Translations under genes and position numbers: made by a program | Assembly: GCA_946481035.1 (NCBI GenBank) | Contig: CAMLNK010000107.1 | Span: 1-8,875, forward strand | DNA: 8,875 nt | Direction: 5' to 3' | DNA from: an uncultured Dyadobacter sp. | GTDB taxonomy: Bacteria; Bacteroidota; Bacteroidia; Cytophagales; Spirosomataceae | Part shown: positions 1 through 5,903 of the stretch, piece after piece | Layout of the letters: each line of letters starts with the position of its first letter | Numbering within the stretch: position 1 is the stretch's first letter | The notes under the pieces: model-generated | What the model was told of the DNA's origin: nothing | What the model saw: only the letters and a program-made list of their open reading frames with translations | Database searches by the model: none

Positions 1-999
1 GTAGTGTTTCAGAATGCGTACGCCAGCGCCGGTAGTGAAGAATTTGCGGTTACCTTTCACCTTATTTTCAGTATAGTAGCCGCCGCGGAGTGCGCAAAGA
101 TTTTTGTACCAATATTCCGCACCCATTGCCAGGACGATCTCCTGCATTTCTTCCTTAAAACCGCCCGGCGCGTCGGAAAAGGATTGAATTATGCCTTCCA
201 AATACGGTTTCTGATTCACGTTCGTACCCGGCACCGGTGTTGGCACCAGCAGCTTTCCCGCTTCGGCGGTGACATTCAGTTTGTGCTGCCCGTTGGCGGT
301 ATACGAAAAGCCGCCTCCCAGCCTCAAAGTCGTCGGTATAAAATATTCATGACCCGCGCCATAATTCATTTTCGGCCCGATGTTGGCTAACATAGCCCCG
401 ATCGTCCATTCCATATTTTCATCCGCATCTGCATCCGACGAACGACTTTTATAATAAACCCCAACATCACCCGCCACGGCCCGTGCCGGTTTCAGAGCAT
501 TGCCGGACACCACCACACTGCTCCCAATATCCGACGACACATATTTGAGAGTCAAACCCGCCGAAAAATGGCTTCCCAGTTGTTTCGCGTACGACCCGCT
601 GAAAGCAATGTCCCCTCCGGAGGATAGCGAGGGGGCCGAAATAATCGCAGGTTCGCTGAAATATTGCACAGAAGCACCCACTACCTGGCCCTTTCCCAAC
701 TTTTTGTAACCCGCCGCATGGCCTAGCCAGGCACCGTTGATCAGGTTGGGCAGCCACGGCGAATAGGTAGCCGTAACCCCGAAATTCCCCGGCGCGTCCG
801 GAAGCTTGCCCACGTTCCAGAATGCCGAATTTGCATCGGCGCTGGTGGCCGTTCCGGCATGCCCCATCCCACCGGCCCGGGCGTCCGGCGCCATCACGAG
901 AAAATTGGCGGCAGTCTCAGCAATGCGGTAGTTTGTTTGGGCAAATACATTCGTCATAACGCACGACAAGCATGCAAGCGTGAGCAGATTCGCTTTCAT
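1..999 (-). CDS. porV: Type IX secretion outer-membrane protein PorV (LptO), 3'-truncated by window edge
   Basis: The minus-strand frame is open for 333 codons from ATG at 999 to the window edge with no stop, so the C-terminus (probably a few tens of residues) is missing. PorV is an outer-membrane beta-barrel of the type IX secretion system that, in known systems, shuttles cargo from the translocon to the PorU sortase. Residues 1-20 form a Sec signal peptide ending VFA before Gln21. Family hallmarks are APDARAGGMG (37-46), DANSAFWN (55-62), SPWLPNL (80-86), GKLLVPTP (248-255), IQSFSDAPGGFKEEM (271-285), GAEYWY (293-298) and KGNRKFFTTGAGVR (315-328). The rest alternates short amphipathic strands and Gly/Asn-rich turns, as in barrels. 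porV usually follows porU; here the upstream neighbour is an oxygenase gene, so this could be an unlinked porV or a PorV paralogue. Family call is firm; the exact role of this copy is inferred. Confidence 0.9.
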   Translation of the reverse strand, partial: MKANLLTLACLSCVMTNVFAQTNYRIAETAANFLVMAPDARAGGMGHAGTATSADANSAFWNVGKLPDAPGNFGVTATYSPWLPNLINGAWLGHAAGYKKLGKGQVVGASVQYFSEPAIISAPSLSSGGDIAFSGSYAKQLGSHFSAGLTLKYVSSDIGSSVVVSGNALKPARAVAGDVGVYYKSRSSDADADENMEWTIGAMLANIGPKMNYGAGHEYFIPTTLRLGGGFSYTANGQHKLNVTAEAGKLLVPTPVPGTNVNQKPYLEGIIQSFSDAPGGFKEEMQEIVLAMGAEYWYKNLCALRGGYYTENKVKGNRKFFTTGAGVRILKHY

Positions 1000-1023
1000 A
1001 GGGGTTTGATTTACGTTAGAAAA

Positions 1024-1043
1024 GTTTGTTAGCGGTTACAAAC
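1024..1043. repeat. Inverted repeat between the PhyH gene and porV
   Basis: GTTTGT (1024-1029) and ACAAAC (1038-1043) are perfect inverted arms with an 8-nt loop; allowing one mismatch the arms are 8 bp. Read on the minus strand the repeat is followed by TTTTCT, so it could be a weak terminator for the oxygenase gene. It also lies only 25-44 nt ahead of the porV start, so it could instead be an operator or leader hairpin. I see no convincing TAnnTTTG promoter for porV in this 99-nt gap. Confidence 0.35.
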
Positions 1044-1098
1044 CAAAAACGCACCCTATTTTATATTATTACGTGATCAGCCGACATTCTTAAACACC

Positions 1099-2076
1099 TC
1101 ACTCCCAGCGATCCAATCCCAGTAATTTGCGCCCTAGTTCACTCAACTCCGCCGTTTGATAACGCGTTTGCTCCCAGTTCCGAGGATCGCCCGGGAAAGC
1201 GTAGCCCTGCGGCGCCTCACGTTCCCGCCAGGAGCGGATCCGCCACTGCCGCAATACCTCATCGTCCTCCTGGGCAGGCATCATAGCGATGTATTGCGCC
1301 AGGCGAACCTTGTCATGGCTGCGGTTGGCGCGTATGCCATGCGGCTGGGAACTGTTGAAAATGAGGAGATCTCCTGCATTCATTTTCACCTTAACGATCT
1401 CAAAACCTGTCACATCGGGCTGAAAATGGTTCCGGTCCTCGGGCTGCGTCAATTTCCAGGTGTCGTAAGTCCGGAACAGCTCCGGCACGCATTGAAACCC
1501 GCCCATATTCTCATCGTCCTGATCGGCCAGGGCGAGCACACCTTGTACATTTTGCGGTTTGGTTTCGGGATCATAATCCCAGTGAATGAAGCCTTTATAC
1601 TCAAATCCGGGCCGCAGAGGCAGGTTCAGATTCGCGCGGTCGATGGTCACCCAGAGTTTTTCCGTGCCCCAAATGTCGGAAAACGCCTCATGCACTTTCG
1701 GATATTGCCGGTTATCCCACAGGTACTGATGGTTATACACTTCCACCATGCCGGTATTGGTGAGCTCTTTCATCTTCATTTCGGCCCGGGGAGGCGCGTA
1801 CCACGTTTCGGGGTTGTTCGGGTCTTTTTCTTCAAACTCCCACAGGAAATCGGCCAGCTTTTTGACCTGTTCTTTCGGAACCGCATCCCTGATCACGATA
1901 TAACCGTTGGTAGTCCAAAAATCCCAATCCTCCTCACTCAATAATTTGAGAGGCTTGCCATTGCTTCTGTCATTTAGTCTGACGTTACTCGACTTAGCCG
2001 TTGAGGGATTTCCGGGAATGTCGGTATGGGCATTTGCCGGTGCCATAGTAGCCATTGTTTTCGCCTCCATATCCAT
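1099..2076 (-). CDS. Phytanoyl-CoA dioxygenase (PhyH) family Fe(II)/2-oxoglutarate oxygenase
   Basis: A 325-residue cytoplasmic protein with no signal peptide. PhyH-family enzymes are non-haem Fe(II), 2-oxoglutarate-dependent oxygenases that usually hydroxylate small molecules. The double-stranded beta-helix core shows the metal triad H165-x-D167 (in FIHWDYD) and distal H246 (in SSQPHGIRA), with R258 twelve residues later placed to bind the 2-oxoglutarate carboxylate. An N-terminal helix segment (LSEEDWDFWTTNGYIVIRD, 46-64) is typical of the family. All catalytic residues are present, so it should be active; the substrate cannot be read from sequence and need not be an acyl-CoA. It is divergent from an AraC-type regulator, which suggests induction by its substrate. 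The first ~40 residues are low in structure. Starts at codon 1 (2076) or codon 8 (2055) are both possible; codon 8 has a GGAGG eight nt upstream. Confidence 0.88.
   Translation of the reverse strand: MDMEAKTMATMAPANAHTDIPGNPSTAKSSNVRLNDRSNGKPLKLLSEEDWDFWTTNGYIVIRDAVPKEQVKKLADFLWEFEEKDPNNPETWYAPPRAEMKMKELTNTGMVEVYNHQYLWDNRQYPKVHEAFSDIWGTEKLWVTIDRANLNLPLRPGFEYKGFIHWDYDPETKPQNVQGVLALADQDDENMGGFQCVPELFRTYDTWKLTQPEDRNHFQPDVTGFEIVKVKMNAGDLLIFNSSQPHGIRANRSHDKVRLAQYIAMMPAQEDDEVLRQWRIRSWREREAPQGYAFPGDPRNWEQTRYQTAELSELGRKLLGLDRWE
2064..2068 (-). promoter_or_regulatory. Shine-Dalgarno-like GGAGG ahead of an internal ATG of the PhyH gene
   Basis: On the minus strand GGAGG (2068 to 2064) lies 8 nt before the ATG at 2055, an ideal spacing. 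No such site precedes the upstream ATG at 2076. If it is used, the oxygenase is 318 residues beginning MATMAPANAH. Bacteroidota often start translation without a Shine-Dalgarno sequence, so this favours but does not prove the shorter form. Confidence 0.4.
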
Positions 2077-2101
2077 AATATTTTTTCATGAATGAATGAA
2101 A

Positions 2102-2109
2102 CAAAACTA
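2102..2109 (-). promoter_or_regulatory. Candidate -7 promoter box for the PhyH gene
   Basis: Read on the minus strand this is TAGTTTTG, a full match to the Bacteroidota -7 consensus TAnnTTTG. It would start transcription near 2096, giving a leader of about 20 nt to the ATG at 2076 or about 41 nt to the ATG at 2055. A TTG at the usual -33 spacing is not evident, which fits a promoter that needs an activator. Confidence 0.5.
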
Positions 2110-2114
2110 ATACA

Positions 2115-2175
2115 TCGCAATTCCTGCGACTACCGCTGCAATTGCCTATTTTTGCTCTGCATTGACTAAATGCAG
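2115..2175. promoter_or_regulatory. Candidate AraC-type operator: three 21-bp-phased half-sites plus a 7-bp inverted repeat
   Basis: The motif yyGCA(A/T)T occurs at 2115 (TCGCAATT), 2136 (CTGCAATT) and 2157 (CTGCATT), exactly 21 bp apart, so all three face the same side of the helix. The third copy is also the left arm of a perfect inverted repeat, CTGCATT (2157-2163), GACTA, AATGCAG (2169-2175), located at the expected transcription start of the regulator gene. GCAATTGC at 2138-2145 is itself palindromic. AraC-family proteins commonly bind tandem direct half-sites about two helical turns apart, so this is the likely binding region of the adjacent regulator. Its role is inferred from layout only. 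Confidence 0.45.
2147..2154 (+). promoter_or_regulatory. Candidate -7 promoter box for the AraC-family gene
   Basis: TATTTTTG is a full match to TAnnTTTG. Transcription would begin near 2160, giving a leader of about 67 nt to the preferred ATG at 2227 but only about 10 nt to the ATG at 2170. No clear -33 TTTG is seen. The box sits between the second and third phased half-sites, so a regulator bound there could block its own promoter. Confidence 0.5.
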
Positions 2176-2226
2176 CTACCCACGATACAACGACAGCAAA
2201 TCAGGAGCAATTACAAGCATTTCGAG

Positions 2227-3072
2227 ATGAAAATCATTCGTGAAGACATCCGGCCCGATCAGGGCAGTTCGTTCAAAATCCTGCTAACCCCGGGACTGAA
2301 CGACACGTTTCTCTGGCATTTTCATCCCGAGTACGAAATCGTGTACGTCGAGGGGGCGGGCGGAACTCGTCACGTGGGCTCGCATACGTCCGTATACGAG
2401 GGTAGCGACCTGGTTTTCATTGGCCCGAACATCCCTCACCTGAATTTCGACTACGGTGTACGTACCCAATGCGAGCAGGTGATTGTTCAGATGCGTGAGG
2501 ATTTTCTGGGAAAGGATTTCTTACTCGCACCTGAACTGCACAGTATCCGGAAGTTGTTTGAAACATCCCATCACGGACTGTCCTTCTCCGGCGAAACCAA
2601 ACGCATTGTGGGGGAAAAACTCAAACAAATACCGCTGCTGGACCCATTCGAGCAGCTGTTGGCCCTTCTTGGCATTTTGAAAGTAATGGCCGAGTCGACC
2701 GAATCGATCGTCCTGAACCCCAAGCCCGTCGGCAGCAAATCCTTTCATAAAGAGCAACTCCGGATGAAGCATGTTTATGCCTATGTGGAAACCCGTTTCG
2801 ACCGTACACCCGACGTGAACGAGGTTGCGGCTGCGGTTAACCTGACGACGCCGGCATTCTGCCGGTTTTTCAAGGCCAATGCGCACATGACTTTTACCGA
2901 TTTCGTCAACCGGTACCGCGTCAACCAGGCCAAGAATCTTTTGCTCCAAGACCGCTCAGTTTCAGAAACATGCTTTGCCGTCGGGTTCGAAAGCCTGTCC
3001 TATTTCAACAAACTTTTCAGAAAAGTTGTCGGCGAAAACCCGTCAGAATTCAAGAAACGGCATTTGCTATAA
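2227..3072 (+). CDS. AraC-family transcriptional regulator with N-terminal cupin sensor
   Basis: A DNA-binding regulator of 281 residues from ATG 2227. The N-terminal half is a cupin ligand-sensing domain: WHFHPEYEIVYV (30-41) and the later IGPNIPHLNF (65-74) are the conserved blocks. The C-terminal ~100 residues hold two helix-turn-helix units: VNEVAAAVNLTTPAFCRFFK (197-216) and SVSETCFAVGFESLSYFNKLFRK (about 244-266), the second matching the AraC signature with GFxSxSYFxxxFRKxxGxxPSEF. It is transcribed divergently from the PhyH oxygenase and probably controls it and itself. The frame is open to an upstream ATG at 2170 (300 residues), but that ATG lies inside the inverted repeat at the predicted transcription start and its extra 19 residues look unlike the family, so I prefer 2227. 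The ligand is unknown. Confidence 0.9.
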   Translation: MKIIREDIRPDQGSSFKILLTPGLNDTFLWHFHPEYEIVYVEGAGGTRHVGSHTSVYEGSDLVFIGPNIPHLNFDYGVRTQCEQVIVQMREDFLGKDFLLAPELHSIRKLFETSHHGLSFSGETKRIVGEKLKQIPLLDPFEQLLALLGILKVMAESTESIVLNPKPVGSKSFHKEQLRMKHVYAYVETRFDRTPDVNEVAAAVNLTTPAFCRFFKANAHMTFTDFVNRYRVNQAKNLLLQDRSVSETCFAVGFESLSYFNKLFRKVVGENPSEFKKRHLL

Positions 3073-3080
3073 AAATTTAT

Positions 3081-3118
3081 GATATTTTTAAAATCAATAA
3101 TTTGGTATTTAAAATATC
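3081..3118. repeat. AT-rich inverted repeat flanking the -33 region of the 2H phosphoesterase gene
   Basis: GATATTTT (3081-3088) and AAAATATC (3111-3118) are perfect 8-bp inverted arms separated by 22 nt that include the TTTG at 3101-3104. A smaller inverted pair, AAGTG (3133-3137) and CACTT (3144-3148), lies at the predicted transcription start. These could be regulator sites or chance in a very AT-rich gap. The larger repeat is also the only candidate terminator for the AraC-family gene, and it is a poor one because it lacks G+C. Confidence 0.3.
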
Positions 3119-3131
3119 TTCATTATTTTTA
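3101..3131 (+). promoter_or_regulatory. Candidate promoter of the 2H phosphoesterase gene
   Basis: TTTG (3101-3104), a 19-nt spacer and TATTTTTA (3124-3131) match the Bacteroidota -33/-7 consensus at every position except the last base of the -7 box. Transcription would start near 3137, leaving a leader of about 20 nt before ATG 3156. The surrounding gap is strongly AT-rich compared with the genes on either side, which fits a promoter region. It suggests the gene is transcribed independently of the AraC-family gene. Confidence 0.5.
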
Positions 3132-3155
3132 CAAGTGAAATTACACTTCATCAAT

Positions 3156-3803
3156 ATGAAATCTATTCACTTCAACAACAACGATTTGAGTACGATCAGG
3201 AACATCCGGGAGCATCTCTACGAGTATCTCCTGGTTTTTTCCTGTGATCCGGTCACCGAAGCCGCGATCGGGAGCGTTAAGCAGTACTTTCAAAAGGCCT
3301 ACGGCTGCGAACAGGCTGCTAATCTCCGCCCGCACCTGACACTTTTTAACTGCATTATCCATGAATACAAACTCGACAGGGTTGTTCAGGGATTTGAAAA
3401 GGTGGCCCGGCACATTGCCCCATTCCGTATCGAACTGGATGGTTTCAACAAATACGAAGGCGGCACTTTCTACGTCGATCTGGAAGAAGGCTCATCCCAG
3501 CAAGTTAACAGGTTGGTCAAAACGCTTAAAAACGAGACGGTTGATCATCTTTCCAAATGGGCCTCGGGCGAATTCAGGTTCTGCACCGATCCGCATATTA
3601 CCGTCGCCCGCAGAATGACCCCGGTACAGGCCAACAGCGCCGCCAAAGAGTGGATGTACAAAAAATTCCATTCATCTTTCCGCGTCACCGAAATGATATT
3701 GCTGAAAAGATCCCTCATAAGTGGCTCGAAATGCCAGGAAATCGCGCGCATGCCGCTGCTAGGCCTTCCCGATCAGGTGGTCGTACAGGCGAGGTTGTTT
3801 TGA
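3156..3803 (+). CDS. 2H phosphoesterase, 2'-5' RNA ligase / LigT superfamily
   Basis: A 215-residue cytoplasmic protein. Members of this superfamily act on 2'-5' or cyclic phosphodiester bonds of RNA or nucleotides using two HxTx motifs that face each other in a bilobed fold. Both are present: H60-L-T62-L in LRPHLTLFNC and H147-I-T149-V in DPHITVARRM, 87 residues apart as expected. The lobe between them holds the usual beta-rich core (FRIELDGFNKYEGGTFYVDL, 90-109). The frame is open upstream to 2970, overlapping the AraC-family gene in another frame, but those residues look like translated AT-rich spacer; ATG 3156 follows the predicted promoter and starts the recognisable protein. Same strand as its neighbours but separated by 83 and 163 nt, so it is probably monocistronic. 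Whether it is a ligase, a cyclic phosphodiesterase or acts on another nucleotide cannot be told. Confidence 0.85.
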   Translation: MKSIHFNNNDLSTIRNIREHLYEYLLVFSCDPVTEAAIGSVKQYFQKAYGCEQAANLRPHLTLFNCIIHEYKLDRVVQGFEKVARHIAPFRIELDGFNKYEGGTFYVDLEEGSSQQVNRLVKTLKNETVDHLSKWASGEFRFCTDPHITVARRMTPVQANSAAKEWMYKKFHSSFRVTEMILLKRSLISGSKCQEIARMPLLGLPDQVVVQARLF

Positions 3804-3966
3804 TTGGGTTGAAACGTATAGAGATATCCGACTAATAAAATGATGAGGAGCGGCTTTAAAGCTCGCCTGATTTGGTTATTTCGTATCTTCGGCTACCGGC
3901 CGGCGGCAGTTAGCATGTGATATTCTGGCGCTATGGATCGGCAGGCTGAATTCCTAACCACGTTTT
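3804..3966 (+). other. Intergenic leader region before the GGT-family gene
   Basis: This 163-nt stretch has no gene I can support. It holds a 10-bp palindrome (GCTTTAAAGC, 3853-3862) that can extend to GAGC/GCTC arms around it, but no T-run follows, so it is not a convincing terminator. TATCTTCG (3884-3891) is a one-mismatch -7 box without a properly spaced TTTG. The promoter of the downstream gene is probably here but I cannot place it firmly. Confidence 0.4.
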
Positions 3967-5838
3967 ATGAAACCAAAACTCCTTTTACACTCAACGATCG
4001 GACTGATGTTTTGTGGGCTGAGTGCCTTTTCGCAGTCTTTCAACAATTTCCCTGTCACCACTCAGAAACCACCACTGCATGGCAAGCACTGGATGGGGAT
4101 TACCGGCAAGCCGCTGGCGGCAACTGCCGGAGCAATGATTTTCAGCAAAGGGGGTAATGCTATCGACGCTTCGTGCGCGATGCTTGCGGCTACCTGTACG
4201 ATGTGGGATGTACTGAGCTGGGGCGGCGAAACGCAGGCATTGATCTACAATCCCAAGACCAAAAAAGTAATCGCCCTCAATGCGATGGGTGTGGCCCCCA
4301 CAGGCGCTACGGCCGATTTCTTTAAAAATAAAGGCATGAAATACCCGCCTGAATATGGCCCGCTGGCGGCTACAACGCCGGGCACACCGGGAGGCCTGAT
4401 GACCATGCTGGCGGAATACGGTACAATGAGCCTGAAAGAAGTGCTTGCCCCGGCAATGCAAATGGCCGAAGGCTACCCGATCGAAGCGCAAACGGCCAAC
4501 TCCATTGAAAGAGGTAAGGATCAGATCAAAAAGTGGCCGTATTCTACCAAGGTATTTCTGCCCCATTTGGGTCAGAAGCGCGAGGCGCCGGATGCGGGGG
4601 AGATATTTGTTCAAAAAGACCTGCGGGCAACGTTGCAAAAATTGGTGGATACCGAACAACAAGCGTTGAAAAGTGGCAAAACACGCAAAGAAGCCATTTA
4701 TGCGGCCTACGACCGGTTCTATAAAGGCGACATTGCGAAAGAGATCGCACGTGGCTGTCAGGAGCAGGGAGGCCTTATTACCGAACAGGACATGGCCAAC
4801 TGGAAGGTAAAGATCGAAGAGCCGCTGATGACGAATTATAAAGGCATCGAAGTGTATAAAATGCAGCAATGGACGCAGGGGCCGGTAATGTTGCAGGCAT
4901 TGAATATGCTGGAAAACCTGGATTTGAAAGGTATGGGCTATAATTCTTCACGCTATGTGCACACGTTATACCAGGTCATGAACCTGGCCTTTGCCGACCG
5001 GGACTTTTACTATGGTGATCCGGCATTTGCACCGGAAGAGCCCATGAAAGGATTGCTTTCGAAAGAATATGCGAAGCAAAGACTAAAACAAATCAACTGG
5101 GAGCATAACGACGCGAAAGTGCTGCCGGGCGATCCTTATCCTTTTGAGGGCAAAAAGAACCCTTTTGTAGAGCAGATCAAGAACTGGGGTAACTTTCAGG
5201 CATCGCTGAATAGGAATGCAAATGGGCTCGACGAAAAGTTTATGGAGGAATTCACGGCGGGAACGACTTCCGTGGAGGCGGCCGATGAAGAAGGTTGGGT
5301 GGTAAGCATTACGCCCAGCGGCGGATGGGTACCTGCGTGTATCGCAGGTAACACAGGCGTGGGCCTGAGCCAGCGCATGCAGTCGTTTGTGCTCGACGCG
5401 CGCGAGAACCCCTTCAACGTGGTGGAACCGGGCAAACGGCCAAGGGTTACGCTCACGCCCAGTCTCGCATTGAAAGACGGCAAGCCTTTCCTGTCGTTCG
5501 CCAAACAGGCCGGCGATGAGCAGGATCAACTATTGCTCCAATTCTTTTTGAATGTCGTCGAATTTGGAATGACCGTGCAAGAAGCGACGGAAGCACCCAG
5601 TTTCAAAACCTTACAGATGTACGCCAGCTTCGGAGAACATGAGAAAGACCCGGGAGGACTCATTTTAAATCAATCCATGCCCGACTGGACGCGCAAGGAA
5701 CTCTCCCGAATGGGTTACAAACTCAACTACCAGCCCCGCACCAGCGGCCCGATCAACGCCATTTATTTCGACTGGCAGCACGGCAGCTTTTGGGGAGGGT
5801 CGAGCAACCATGGCGAAGACTATGGTTTCGGGTGGTAA
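3967..5838 (+). CDS. Exported gamma-glutamyltransferase-family Ntn hydrolase, divergent active site
   Basis: A 623-residue protein with a Sec signal peptide (residues 1-22; likely cut AFS before Gln23), so it acts in the periplasm or outside. GGT-family proenzymes cut themselves ahead of a catalytic threonine to give large and small subunits, then transfer or hydrolyse gamma-glutamyl or related amide groups. The large-subunit signature is GGNAIDASCA (62-71), with TTPGTPGGLM (136-145) further on. The processing site and nucleophile fit G432/T433 in AGTTSVEAAD; SGGW (451-454) and the C-terminal QFFLNVVEFGMTVQEATEAPSF block (525-546) follow as in the family. Compared with E. coli GGT from memory, the glutamate-binding Arg of the FREMAP block reads M107 here, TTH is TTS, and the small-subunit GG pair is A515-G516. 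The fold is certain; gamma-glutamyl specificity is not, and another amide or acyl substrate is possible. Confidence 0.88.
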   Translation: MKPKLLLHSTIGLMFCGLSAFSQSFNNFPVTTQKPPLHGKHWMGITGKPLAATAGAMIFSKGGNAIDASCAMLAATCTMWDVLSWGGETQALIYNPKTKKVIALNAMGVAPTGATADFFKNKGMKYPPEYGPLAATTPGTPGGLMTMLAEYGTMSLKEVLAPAMQMAEGYPIEAQTANSIERGKDQIKKWPYSTKVFLPHLGQKREAPDAGEIFVQKDLRATLQKLVDTEQQALKSGKTRKEAIYAAYDRFYKGDIAKEIARGCQEQGGLITEQDMANWKVKIEEPLMTNYKGIEVYKMQQWTQGPVMLQALNMLENLDLKGMGYNSSRYVHTLYQVMNLAFADRDFYYGDPAFAPEEPMKGLLSKEYAKQRLKQINWEHNDAKVLPGDPYPFEGKKNPFVEQIKNWGNFQASLNRNANGLDEKFMEEFTAGTTSVEAADEEGWVVSITPSGGWVPACIAGNTGVGLSQRMQSFVLDARENPFNVVEPGKRPRVTLTPSLALKDGKPFLSFAKQAGDEQDQLLLQFFLNVVEFGMTVQEATEAPSFKTLQMYASFGEHEKDPGGLILNQSMPDWTRKELSRMGYKLNYQPRTSGPINAIYFDWQHGSFWGGSSNHGEDYGFGW

Positions 5839-5871
5839 TTATCTGAAAGTGGATTGAAATGCCTCGTTTCA

Positions 5872-5903
5872 CCGTAGGATTGTTTAAACCGACAATCCTA
5901 CGG
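5872..5903. terminator. Perfect 12-bp hairpin between convergent genes, likely bidirectional terminator
   Basis: CCGTAGGATTGT (5872-5883) and ACAATCCTACGG (5892-5903) are fully complementary around an 8-nt loop. The hairpin starts 33 nt after the stop of the GGT-family gene and its right arm contains the stop codon (5898-5900) of the convergent VOC-GNAT gene. The stem is strong and 50% G+C, but no T-run follows on either strand, so it may terminate by a non-canonical route or protect the two 3' ends from exonucleases. Confidence 0.65.

Noticed and set aside
1156..1944. Plus-strand open frame of 262 codons inside the PhyH gene
   Set aside because: It is antisense to a protein with a complete catalytic motif set; its translation has no recognisable domain and it lacks a promoter.
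2970..3155. Upstream extension of the 2H phosphoesterase frame
   Set aside because: The extra 62 residues overlap the AraC-family gene out of frame and then translate AT-rich spacer; the predicted promoter lies within it.
3896..3903. CCGGCCGG palindrome as a terminator or operator
   Set aside because: It is an 8-bp self-complementary run with no loop and no T-run, common by chance in G+C-rich DNA.
4012..4014. Cys16 of the GGT-family signal peptide as a lipoprotein lipobox
   Set aside because: The preceding residues L-M-F do not fit a lipobox, which needs a small residue just before Cys; a standard signal peptidase I site fits better.
3933..4157. 74-codon open frame overlapping the start of the GGT-family gene
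   Set aside because: It overlaps the signal-peptide region in another frame and has no family features.
3991..4869. Minus-strand open frame of 292 codons inside the GGT-family gene
   Set aside because: It is the antisense shadow of a clear enzyme gene; the translation is rich in His, Arg and Cys with no domain.
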